A stretch of DNA of 58,217 nt from Luteolibacter arcticus (GTDB lineage Bacteria > Verrucomicrobiota > Verrucomicrobiia > Verrucomicrobiales > Akkermansiaceae): the NCBI RefSeq assembly GCF_025950235.1, contig NZ_JAPDDT010000025.1:1-58217 (forward strand). Direction: 5' to 3'. The notes under the pieces are model-generated. The model was not told where the DNA came from and did no database searches. It saw only the letters and a list, made by a program, of their open reading frames with translations. Both the position numbers and the translations under genes were made by a program. Shown one piece after another: positions 19,591 through 27,197 of the stretch; the first letter of the stretch is position 1; each line of letters opens with the position of its first letter.

Positions 19591-21413
19591 GACGCTGGCT
19601 CGCTGGCATCACCCGCATGGCGGCGATCTCGCTGATCGCCGCTTTCTCTCTGCCCGCGATGGGGCAGGCGGAACCTTATCCCGCGGCTGCGGCCTTGGTC
19701 GCATCGCCCGGTGGCACGACCTATCATGTCGATCCGGCGAAGGGCGACGACACCCGCGATGGCACCAAGCCGGACACGGCGTGGAAGAGCTTCGTGCGGG
19801 TCAACGGGCTGAAGCTGGCCGCGGGCGACCGGGTGCTGGTGGCACCGGGCGTGCACGAGCTTTCTCTAACACCTCATGCGGCGGGCACGGCAGAGAAGCC
19901 GGTGGTGATCCGTTTTCTCCGCGGCGTCCACGAGTTTGCGGTGGGGCGATCGTTGCGGCGGCCGTGGCATATTTCGAATGCCAGCGACGCGCCCGACGTG
20001 CCGAAGCCGATGGCGATCCTCGTCGAGGATTCGCGGCACTTACAATTCGAAGGTGCGGGGCCTGCAGGCAAGGATCGTAGCCTACTGCTGATGGGCGGGC
20101 GGATGATCGAGTTCGTGAACAGCCACTCGCAGGACATCGGCTATCGCGGTCTCGCCTTCGACCTCAAGCGGCCGACGGTGTCGGAGTTTCGCGTGGAGGA
20201 GGTCGCGGCCGACAGCGCCGTGATCCGGATTGCGGAGGGCTCGACCTTCGCCATCGACGGCGGCAAGTTCCGCTGGACCGGCGACATCGGCAGCGGGGGA
20301 GTGATGGTCCAACAGGCAATCCCGGAGGAAGGCCGGGCGTGGCGGGTCGGCATCGACTGGGATCCTTTTTCAACAGCGACCGCGACCAGCGTCGGCGAAG
20401 GCAAGGTCCGGCTGGTGTGGGACAAAGGGAACTTCGGAATGACCAAGGGCCGGCAGTTCCAGTTCCGCCACATCTTCCGCGACTCCGCGGGCGGCTTCAA
20501 CCAGCGCTGCAAGAACATCTCATTCCGCGACTGCACCTTTCACGCCCTGACGAACATGGGCATCATCAGCCAATTCACCGAGAACATCGCTTTCCAGCGG
20601 GTCGAGTTCGTCCCGCCGCCGGGCACCATCCGCACGTGCCCGTGCTGGGCGGACGCGCTGCATTTCTCCGGCTGCAAAGGCCGGCTCACGGTCGAGGACT
20701 GCCGCTTCTCCGGCCTGCAGGATGATGCGATCAATGTCCACGGCACCCACCTGCGGATCATTGGCAAGACGACGGACAACCAACTGCACCTGCGCTTCAT
20801 GCAGCCGCAGACTTATGGCTTCGCGGCCTTCATGCCGGGCGATGAGATTGCGGTGATCAGCCACGCCAGCCTGCGCGAGCTTCCTGATAACCCGCGCCGC
20901 AAGGTGACGGCGATCGAGCCGAAGGCCGGCAGCAATGGCAAGGACTGGCTGCTCACGCTCGATGGTCCGGCTCCGGCCTTCGGCACCGATGATGTGGTGG
21001 ACAATGTCACGTGGTATCCCGAGCTGATCGCGAAGAACAACCGGGTCGAGATGGCCTCGTGCCGCGGCTTTCTTATCACCACGCGGGGCAAGTCGCTGGT
21101 GGAGGGCAATACCTTCCACCGCTGCACGATGCCCGGGATCCTGATCGAAGACGATGCCAATGGCTGGTTCGAGTCGGGGCCGATCCGCGATCTAACGGTT
21201 CGCGACAATCGCTTCATCGGCTGCGGGATTGAGATCAGCCCGAAGACCCGCACGCCGGAGCAGCCGGTGCACGAGAATGTCCGCCTGCTTGAAAATCAGT
21301 TCGATGGCGGCGGGATCTCCGTGCACTCGGTTGGCGGCCTGACGCTCCGCGGCAATAAGTTCACCGGCAAGGAAGCGATCTCGCTGCATCACTGTACGGA
21401 CGTGAGCCGCTGA
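19587..21413 (+). CDS. GH110-like beta-helix glycosidase
   Basis: A 608-residue exported protein. I chose the GTG at 19587, which overlaps the GH20 stop (GTGA). It gives a basic signal peptide (RRWLAGITRM followed by AAISLIAAFSLPAMGQA); the ATG at 19618 lacks both charge and ribosome binding site. The body is a right-handed parallel beta-helix with motifs of the GH110 alpha-1,3-galactosidase type: DALHFSGCKG, a double Asp at residues 379-380 in QDDAINVHGTH, and FHRCTMPGILIEDDANGWFE. Family members cut terminal alpha-galactose, for example from blood-group-B-like glycans. Coupling to GH20 suggests stepwise trimming of one glycan. The family call is from memory of motifs. Confidence 0.75.
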   Translation: MRRWLAGITRMAAISLIAAFSLPAMGQAEPYPAAAALVASPGGTTYHVDPAKGDDTRDGTKPDTAWKSFVRVNGLKLAAGDRVLVAPGVHELSLTPHAAGTAEKPVVIRFLRGVHEFAVGRSLRRPWHISNASDAPDVPKPMAILVEDSRHLQFEGAGPAGKDRSLLLMGGRMIEFVNSHSQDIGYRGLAFDLKRPTVSEFRVEEVAADSAVIRIAEGSTFAIDGGKFRWTGDIGSGGVMVQQAIPEEGRAWRVGIDWDPFSTATATSVGEGKVRLVWDKGNFGMTKGRQFQFRHIFRDSAGGFNQRCKNISFRDCTFHALTNMGIISQFTENIAFQRVEFVPPPGTIRTCPCWADALHFSGCKGRLTVEDCRFSGLQDDAINVHGTHLRIIGKTTDNQLHLRFMQPQTYGFAAFMPGDEIAVISHASLRELPDNPRRKVTAIEPKAGSNGKDWLLTLDGPAPAFGTDDVVDNVTWYPELIAKNNRVEMASCRGFLITTRGKSLVEGNTFHRCTMPGILIEDDANGWFESGPIRDLTVRDNRFIGCGIEISPKTRTPEQPVHENVRLLENQFDGGGISVHSVGGLTLRGNKFTGKEAISLHHCTDVSR

Positions 21414-21418
21414 GAAGC

Positions 21419-21468
21419 GTCGACATTCTGTCGACACGGCGTGGACAGGATGTCCACGCTCCTTATCC
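21419..21468. repeat. double hairpin plus CTCCTTA element
   Basis: Two perfect hairpins lie in tandem six bases after the GH110 stop: GTCGACA-TTC-TGTCGAC and GTGGACA-GGA-TGTCCAC, followed by GCTCCTTATCC. Related hairpins ending in CTCCTTA occur at 45966, 43486 and 56458. There is no T-run, so this is not a standard terminator. The rest of 21414-21850 holds no gene I can identify. Confidence 0.6.
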
Positions 21469-21850
21469 GTGGCAGCGCCAATTCCGCCAGCGGAGTTTGA
21501 AAGCGGGTATGGAGAAAGCGGGTATGGGTCTTCCTGCAAGCGAGTATGGGTTTCGGGATGAGCTCTCGCGTATGATGGGGAATCCCGTCGGAGATCAGGT
21601 CGAGAAGCCAGGCCATGGGCGATCCTGATTTCAGGCCAAGCGTTCGACGGTCACGGGAGAGCGGTTTTTTCCGAAAGAACGGAACGGTTTTCGGTAATCA
21701 AGAGTGAGAGATGAAATGTCCGCCCGCCCATCCGCAGGAGCATCCTGTCGCGCCGATCACGCGCCACCAGGGAGTATGGTCCGGCGACATGCAGTCGCTG
21801 ATCTCGCCGAAAACTGTCCGACCAAGCCTCCTTCAGCATTCCGCAGCCTG

Positions 21851-24800
21851 ATGACTTCCATCCATCGACATTCCCTGAGAAATGATTGCCGGTTGAAGGA
21901 CCAAGGCAGGGGACAAGGGGCGGGACGCCCCTTGAACGGACTGGGGCAAGATGCCCCAGCTACATTTTTCAGACAGGCATGGAGAGGAGCCTTTGTTGCG
22001 TTCTTCGCGGTTACTTTGCCCCTCGTTGCCCACGGGGAGATCCGCTATGGGCGGGACATTCGGCCGATCCTCTCGGACAAGTGCTTTTTCTGCCACGGCC
22101 CTGACCCGAAGACGCGCGAGGAGGACCTGCGGCTGGACATTCGCGAGGAGGCCATCGAGGCGAAGGCATTCGTGCCGGGAAACCCGGAGAAGAGCCGGCT
22201 AATCAAGTTCATCAATGCCACGGATGAGGATGACTTGATGCCGCCGCCGGAGAGCCACAAGACGCTGACGCAGGCAGAGAAGCAGCTTCTTCAAGACTGG
22301 ATCAAGGCGGGTGCGGAGTATGAACCGCACTGGGCCTACGCGGCTCCCAATCGCGAGCCGAACCAGACGATCGACAGTCTGGTGGCGCGGGACTTGGAAG
22401 CGCGGAAGCTGGGGTTTTCGCCGCCGGCGGATCCGACGACGCTGCTGCGTCGCTTGCACTATGATGTGATCGGTTTGCCGCCGACGCCGGAGCAGGTGGC
22501 GGCATTCCAGCAGGCCCATGCGAAGGACCCCGAGGCGGCGATCCGCGGGGTGGTGGAGCAGTTGCTCGCCTCGCCTCATTTCGGCGAGCGGATGGCGGTG
22601 GGATGGCTGGATGCCGTGCGCTACTCCGATACCGTGGGCTACCACGGCGATCAGGAGCGCTCGGCTTCGCCCTATCGCGACTACGTCATCGACGCCTTCA
22701 ATTCCGACAAGCCCTTCGATCAATTCACCATCGAGCAGATCGCCGGCGACCTGTTGCCCGAGGCCACGCTGTCGCAGAAGGTCGCGGCTTCGTACAACCG
22801 CCTCAACCAGCTTTCCGAGGAAGGCGGCATCCAGGACGCCGAGTATCTGGCGAAGTATCAGGCGGAACGGGTGCGCACGACGTCCGCCGCTTGGCTGGGA
22901 TCGACGATGGCTTGCTGCGAGTGCCACGATCACAAGTTCGATCCCTTCACCGCGAAGGATTTCTATTCGTTCGCCGCTTACTTCAGCGACATCCTGGAAC
23001 GAGGCGCGTGCAACAATGACGGCAAGTATCAGGAAGACCTGGGGAAATGGACGTCGCAGGGCATCGCTTTCAACGAATGGGGGCCGCTGCTTCCGGTGCC
23101 CTCGGCGGAGCAGAGCGCGCGGGTCCAGCAAGTCGATGCGGAGCTCGGCCGCCTGCGCCAGCAGCATGAGAGCCGCGGTGGTGTGGACCCGCGGGAACTC
23201 GATGCATGGATTTCCAAGCAACGGGCGATGCTGGCTTCGAAGGCGCCGTACGATGCGCCGCTGCTGGATGAGACCTTGCCCAATCCCGCGTCAATCGATC
23301 AGCCCGGATTCGTGGACCGTGCCGCCGCGCCGGTGCAGGCCGGCACGCACTCGCGCAAGCAGGAGTCCACGGGGCTGGTCCAGCACATCGCCACGCTGAA
23401 GAAGCCGGTGACGGTTCGCGAGAAGGACGAGCTGTATGTGTGGGTCTATCTCGACCGGGCCAAGCCGACCAAGGCCTTGATGCTGCAGGCGAACGTGGCC
23501 GGCGATTGGTCGCACCGCGCCTACTGGGGCGATGATGCGATCAGCTATGGCAAGGGTGGGCCAACCACTGCCTACCATCACGCGGGCAAGCTGCCGCGCG
23601 CCGGTGGCTGGGTCCGGCTCACCGTGCCGGCCGCTGCGATGGGGCTGCCTGCGGGGTCCGTGGTCGGCCAGCTCGCCTGCACCCAATTCGGCGGCCTGAT
23701 TTACTGGGACAATGTCGGCATTCACACCAGCGATCCCGCGCTGCGCATGAGCCATCTGCCGGCGGAGGCCATCGCACTGCTGCAAGCCGCAGCACCGGAC
23801 AAGGCCAAGCTGGCGACGATCTATCAGCAGACGACACCGGCGTGGCAGAAGCTCGCGGGTGAGATCGCGACCTTGGAAACCGAGCGGACGAACCTTCTGA
23901 AATCGGCACCCACCGTGCCGATGACGATCTCGGCGAAGCCGCGCGAGATCCGGCTGCTCGACCGCGGCGATTGGCAGGACAAGTCCGGGCCGATCGTCGA
24001 TCCTGCGCCGCCCGCTTTCCTCACCGCGGCGGCTCCACCCGCCACCGGACGTGCGACCCGCCTCGATCTCGCGCGCTGGATCGTCCGCAAGGACAACCCT
24101 CTAACAGCTCGCGTGTTCGTCAACCGCCAGTGGGCGCGGCTCTTCGGCACCGGCCTGTCGAAGGACACCGGCGACCTGGGGTTGCAGGGCGAATATCCGG
24201 TCCATCCCGAGCTGCTCGATTGGCTGGCCGTCGAGTTCATGGAGAACCGCTGGAGCGTGAAGCACGTGATGCGCTCCATCCTGCTGTCGCGGACCTATCA
24301 GCAGGCGAGCACGCCGTCGCCCGCGCTGGCGGAGAGCGATCCGCAGAACCGCCTGCTGGCCCGCCAGAGCCAGCTTCGTTTGCCGGCGGAACTCATCCGC
24401 GACAACGCGCTCGCCGTGTCCGGACTGCTCAACCCCGCGATCGGCGGACGGAGCGCCAAGCCCTATCAGCCGGCGGGCTACTATCGCCATCTCAACTTCC
24501 CGGAACGCGAGTACCAAGCGGACAAGGGCGCGCAGCTCTACCGGCGCGGCCTCTACACGCACTGGCAGCGGACCTTCCTGCACCCGATGCTCAAGGCCTT
24601 CGATGCGCCGACACGCGAGGAATGTTCCCCCGAAAGGACCTCGTCCAACACCCCGCTCCAAGCGCTGAACCTGCTCAACGACCCGTCTTTCAACGAGGCC
24701 GCGCGCGTCTTGGCCACCCGCTTGCTGACGGAGAAGGAAGGCGAGAATCAACTGGTGGCCCGCGCCTGGTTGCGCTGCCTGAGCCGGCCGCCGACGGCCG

Positions 24801-24994
24801 AAGAACTCCGGATCCTCGGCGAGTTCCATGCCCAGGAGCTGGCTCGCTTCAACTCCACTCCGGCGGCCGCCGCGCAGTTGCTAGCTATCGGCGAGCTACC
24901 CGCCGCCAAGGAAATTCCCCCGGCCCGGCTTGCCGCCGCGACCTCGCTGGCCCGTGCGATCCTCAACCTTCACGAAGCCATCACCCGCTACTGA
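21851..24994 (+). CDS. cytochrome c-like / DUF1549 / DUF1553 protein (PSD1 type)
   Basis: About 1047 residues. After a signal segment (GAFVAFFAVTLPLVAHG) comes a planctomycete-type cytochrome c domain with the haem motif CFFCH (Cys78, Cys81, His82). DUF1549 follows, with a second CxxCH (CCECH, residues 355-359) in the typical CHDHKFDPFTAKDFY context. A middle beta-rich region and DUF1553 (TARVFVNRQWARLFGTGL, RTYQ, ECSPERTSSNTPLQALNLLN) complete it. Such proteins are abundant in Planctomycetes and Verrucomicrobia; their role is unproven, though redox steps in polysaccharide use have been suggested. The DUF1501 gene follows 110 bases later. The start is unusual: the first usable ATG is far upstream of the signal core and the frame passes through a dispersed hairpin repeat (21917-21974). 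Confidence 0.85.
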   Translation: MTSIHRHSLRNDCRLKDQGRGQGAGRPLNGLGQDAPATFFRQAWRGAFVAFFAVTLPLVAHGEIRYGRDIRPILSDKCFFCHGPDPKTREEDLRLDIREEAIEAKAFVPGNPEKSRLIKFINATDEDDLMPPPESHKTLTQAEKQLLQDWIKAGAEYEPHWAYAAPNREPNQTIDSLVARDLEARKLGFSPPADPTTLLRRLHYDVIGLPPTPEQVAAFQQAHAKDPEAAIRGVVEQLLASPHFGERMAVGWLDAVRYSDTVGYHGDQERSASPYRDYVIDAFNSDKPFDQFTIEQIAGDLLPEATLSQKVAASYNRLNQLSEEGGIQDAEYLAKYQAERVRTTSAAWLGSTMACCECHDHKFDPFTAKDFYSFAAYFSDILERGACNNDGKYQEDLGKWTSQGIAFNEWGPLLPVPSAEQSARVQQVDAELGRLRQQHESRGGVDPRELDAWISKQRAMLASKAPYDAPLLDETLPNPASIDQPGFVDRAAAPVQAGTHSRKQESTGLVQHIATLKKPVTVREKDELYVWVYLDRAKPTKALMLQANVAGDWSHRAYWGDDAISYGKGGPTTAYHHAGKLPRAGGWVRLTVPAAAMGLPAGSVVGQLACTQFGGLIYWDNVGIHTSDPALRMSHLPAEAIALLQAAAPDKAKLATIYQQTTPAWQKLAGEIATLETERTNLLKSAPTVPMTISAKPREIRLLDRGDWQDKSGPIVDPAPPAFLTAAAPPATGRATRLDLARWIVRKDNPLTARVFVNRQWARLFGTGLSKDTGDLGLQGEYPVHPELLDWLAVEFMENRWSVKHVMRSILLSRTYQQASTPSPALAESDPQNRLLARQSQLRLPAELIRDNALAVSGLLNPAIGGRSAKPYQPAGYYRHLNFPEREYQADKGAQLYRRGLYTHWQRTFLHPMLKAFDAPTREECSPERTSSNTPLQALNLLNDPSFNEAARVLATRLLTEKEGENQLVARAWLRCLSRPPTAEELRILGEFHAQELARFNSTPAAAAQLLAIGELPAAKEIPPARLAAATSLARAILNLHEAITRY
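21917..21974 (+). repeat. GC hairpin repeat family A, copy 1 (inside a CDS)
   Basis: Two hairpins in tandem: GGGGCG-GGA-CGCCCC and CTGGGGCA-AGA-TGCCCCAG, then GCTACATTTTTCAGAC. Close copies are at 32899, 33708 and 40742. This copy lies in frame between the ATG at 21851 and the signal-peptide core of the PSD1-type protein and would be translated as RPLNGLGQDAPATFFR. Confidence 0.8.
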
Positions 24995-25104
24995 AACCGA
25001 GATCAGAGTCTTTGGTTGAGTGTTGAGAGTTCAGAACCCGTTGCAGCGCGGATTGCTCCTCACCAACTATCAACTCTCAACCATAAGCTCTCAACTTCCC
25101 CGCC
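24995..25104. other. intergenic inverted repeat
   Basis: The spacer between the PSD1-type and DUF1501 genes carries GGTTGAG...TTGAGAGTT near 25014-25031, with inverted partners (AACTCTCAACC and CTCTCAAC) near 25073-25097. The arms could fold around the leader of the DUF1501 gene. It looks like another dispersed repeat rather than a terminator. Confidence 0.4.
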
Positions 25105-26487
25105 ATGTTCCACGATTCCTCTCGCCGCACCTTCCTCGGTCATGGCTTGACCGGCCTCGGGTCGATCGCCCTCTCGCGACTTCTGGCCGCCGATCTCGCC
25201 GGAGGCTTGGCGACGCCCACCCACCAGGCGAAGGTGAAGCGCGTCATCTTCCTCAGCATGTCCGGCGGGCCGTCGCACTTGGAATCCTTCGATTTCAAGG
25301 CCAAGCTGCGCGAGCTTCATGGCAAGCCGATGCCCGAGTCCTTCACCAAGGGCCAGCAGCTGGCGCAGCTCCAGGGGAAGGCGCTCAACTGCATGGGCGC
25401 GCAGCATGATTTCTCCCGCCACGGCAAATGCGGCATGGAGATCTGTAATATCTTCCCCCACATCGCGAAACACGCGGACGAGATCGCGGTGATCCGGTCG
25501 ATGCATACCAAGCAGATCAACCACGATCCCGCACAGACGTTCTTGAACACCGGCTCGATCATTCCCGGCCGGCCATCGATGGGGTCCTGGGTGCTGTATG
25601 GGCTCGGCAGTGAAAGCCAGAACCTGCCGGGCTTCGTGGTGCTCACCAGCGTCGGGGGCGGCCAAGCCCAGCCGATTTCGTCACGGCAGTGGAGCAGCGG
25701 CTTCCTGCCCGGGCACCTGCAGGGAGTGGAATTCCAATCGGCCGGCGATCCGGTGCACTATGTGCGCACCCCGCCGGGCAACACCGCGGAGTCCCAGAAG
25801 AACCTCATTCAAACGGTGAACCGGCTCAACCAACTGAACTCGCAGAAGACCCGCGACCCGGAGGTGGCCACGCGGATCGAGCAGTACGAACTCGCCTTCC
25901 GCATGCAGGCGTCGGTGCCGGAGCTGATGTCGAACCACGGTGAGTCGAAGGAGACGCTGGAGATGTATGGCTGCACCCCGGGCGATGGCTCATTCGCGTC
26001 GAATTGTCTGCTGGCACGCCGGCTCGCCGAGCGCGGCACCCGCTTCATCCAGCTCTATCACCGCGGGTGGGACCACCACGGCGGCATCAAGAACGGCATC
26101 GCCACCACCGCGAAGATCGTCGATCAGGCGACCTCCGCGCTGCTCACCGATCTCAAGCAGCGCGGCATGCTGGAAGACACGCTGGTGGTTTGGGGCGGGG
26201 AATTCGGCCGCACCCCAATGGCCCAAGGCGATGGGCGTGATCATCACATCAAGGCATTCTCCATCTTCCTCGCCGGTGGCGGGATCAAGGGCGGCAAGGT
26301 GCATGGCGAGACCGATGAACTCGGCTACGGCATCGTCCGCGATCCGGTCTCCGTGCATGACCTGCACGCGACCCTGCTGCACCTGTTAGGGCTGGATTTC
26401 CAGCGCTTCACCTACCGCTACCAAGGCCTCGACCAGAAGCTGACGGGGGTAGAGCCCGCGTCGGTGATCCGGCAGGTGCTGGCGTAG
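25105..26487 (+). CDS. DUF1501 domain protein, Tat-exported
   Basis: A 460-residue protein with a twin-arginine signal at the N-terminus (SSRRTFLGHGLTG). It is followed by the DUF1501 core, a sulfatase/alkaline-phosphatase-like fold. Visible family motifs are RVIFLSMSGGPSHLESFDFK, MHTKQINHDPAQ, WDHHGG, VVWGGEFGRTPM with DHH, and VHDLHATLLHLLGLD near the C-terminus. These His and Asp residues probably bind metal. The gene almost always follows a cytochrome/DUF1549/DUF1553 gene, as here, and the two products should work together outside the cytoplasm. Substrate and reaction are unknown. Confidence 0.9.
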   Translation: MFHDSSRRTFLGHGLTGLGSIALSRLLAADLAGGLATPTHQAKVKRVIFLSMSGGPSHLESFDFKAKLRELHGKPMPESFTKGQQLAQLQGKALNCMGAQHDFSRHGKCGMEICNIFPHIAKHADEIAVIRSMHTKQINHDPAQTFLNTGSIIPGRPSMGSWVLYGLGSESQNLPGFVVLTSVGGGQAQPISSRQWSSGFLPGHLQGVEFQSAGDPVHYVRTPPGNTAESQKNLIQTVNRLNQLNSQKTRDPEVATRIEQYELAFRMQASVPELMSNHGESKETLEMYGCTPGDGSFASNCLLARRLAERGTRFIQLYHRGWDHHGGIKNGIATTAKIVDQATSALLTDLKQRGMLEDTLVVWGGEFGRTPMAQGDGRDHHIKAFSIFLAGGGIKGGKVHGETDELGYGIVRDPVSVHDLHATLLHLLGLDFQRFTYRYQGLDQKLTGVEPASVIRQVLA

Positions 26488-26499
26488 GCGGGCGGGACC

Positions 26500-26697
26500 T
26501 CAGAGGTTCTCGGCGGGGGCCGCGGACTTGCGGGCGCGGTAGGCAGCCTGCTTGTGGGCATTCGAGCAGTAGCTTGCCTGGCGTCCCCCATTGCCACGCG
26601 CCGGCGCGGTGAAGAGCTGGTGGCACCACTCGCAGCGCCTTTTGACCGATCGGTCGGAGGCGGTGGTCGGGATTGGACTCGGGTTTGTAGTGGCCAC
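26500..26697 (-). CDS. small CxxC...CxxxH zinc-finger protein
   Basis: A 65-residue protein if started at the GTG at 26697; the frame stays open to a TTG at 26781 and contains no ATG. Residues Cys22-x2-Cys25 and Cys44-x3-His48 form a compact zinc site (RRCEWCHQLF and YCSNAHKQAAYRARK). It resembles the zinc finger of CGNR-type regulators, where a C-x2-C pair precedes YCSxxCRxxAYRxR. The basic end suggests DNA binding. It converges with the DUF1501 gene over 12 bases. A perfect palindrome at 26708-26729 sits just upstream of the GTG, consistent with an operator. The start is uncertain. Confidence 0.55.
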   Translation of the reverse strand: MATTNPSPIPTTASDRSVKRRCEWCHQLFTAPARGNGGRQASYCSNAHKQAAYRARKSAAPAENL

Positions 26698-26707
26698 TGG
26701 TCGGCTA

Positions 26708-26729
26708 TTGTAGGGGTAGAACCCTACAA
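26708..26729. promoter_or_regulatory. perfect palindrome upstream of zinc-finger gene
   Basis: TTGTAGGG and CCCTACAA pair perfectly around a 6-base loop (GTAGAA). The element is 11-32 bases before the GTG start of the minus-strand zinc-finger gene. It could be an operator or a hairpin in the leader. If the longer TTG start is used, it lies inside the coding region. Confidence 0.4.
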
Positions 26730-26781
26730 GGCAATACCGGGATCGCGGGGGGACGCAAAAAATTGCCTCCTCTCCTCGCAA

Positions 26782-27197
26782 GGCGCGAGCTTGTCCAATG
26801 GCGACGGGACTTTCTCAAGCGGTATTTCACCATTGCTCATTTTCGTGACGGGATTCCCGCGGGCGATCAGGGCGGCGGCGGCAGACCGAGCCAGAAGCTC
26901 TTCGGGCGATGGAAGGGGGCGGGGATGCATGGGTTCGGCTTTCGGGCTAACTTGTAGTCAGGTTATATTGATAAGGTGGCGGTTTGGATATTTTAAGGAG
27001 AAGAGGTTAGAGGGTTGATAAAGATAAGGGATGGAGCAGCCATCGCTTGACTAACAGAATGCGGGTGGCGTTGCATTCTTCACGAGAAGTCGACCCTGGT
27101 CCCCCTAGGCTTCTTCACGCTCATGCGGGCTCCTCTCTCTCGAATGGAAGAGGCTTGGAGCCCGTCAGGCTATCAATACCCCCGTTCCTCCCCCCCT
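26782..27197. other. AT-richer leader region of SIR2 gene
   Basis: 416 bases with no recognisable gene. The stretch 26950-27030 is clearly richer in A and T than its surroundings (TTATATTGATAAGG, GGATATTTTAAGGAG) and is the best place for the promoter of the SIR2 gene. I cannot assign -35/-10 boxes with good spacing. Confidence 0.35.

Noticed and set aside
21419..21468. Rho-independent terminator of the GH110 gene
   Set aside because: Two strong hairpins but no T-run; the same hairpin type occurs in unrelated positions, so it is listed as a repeat.
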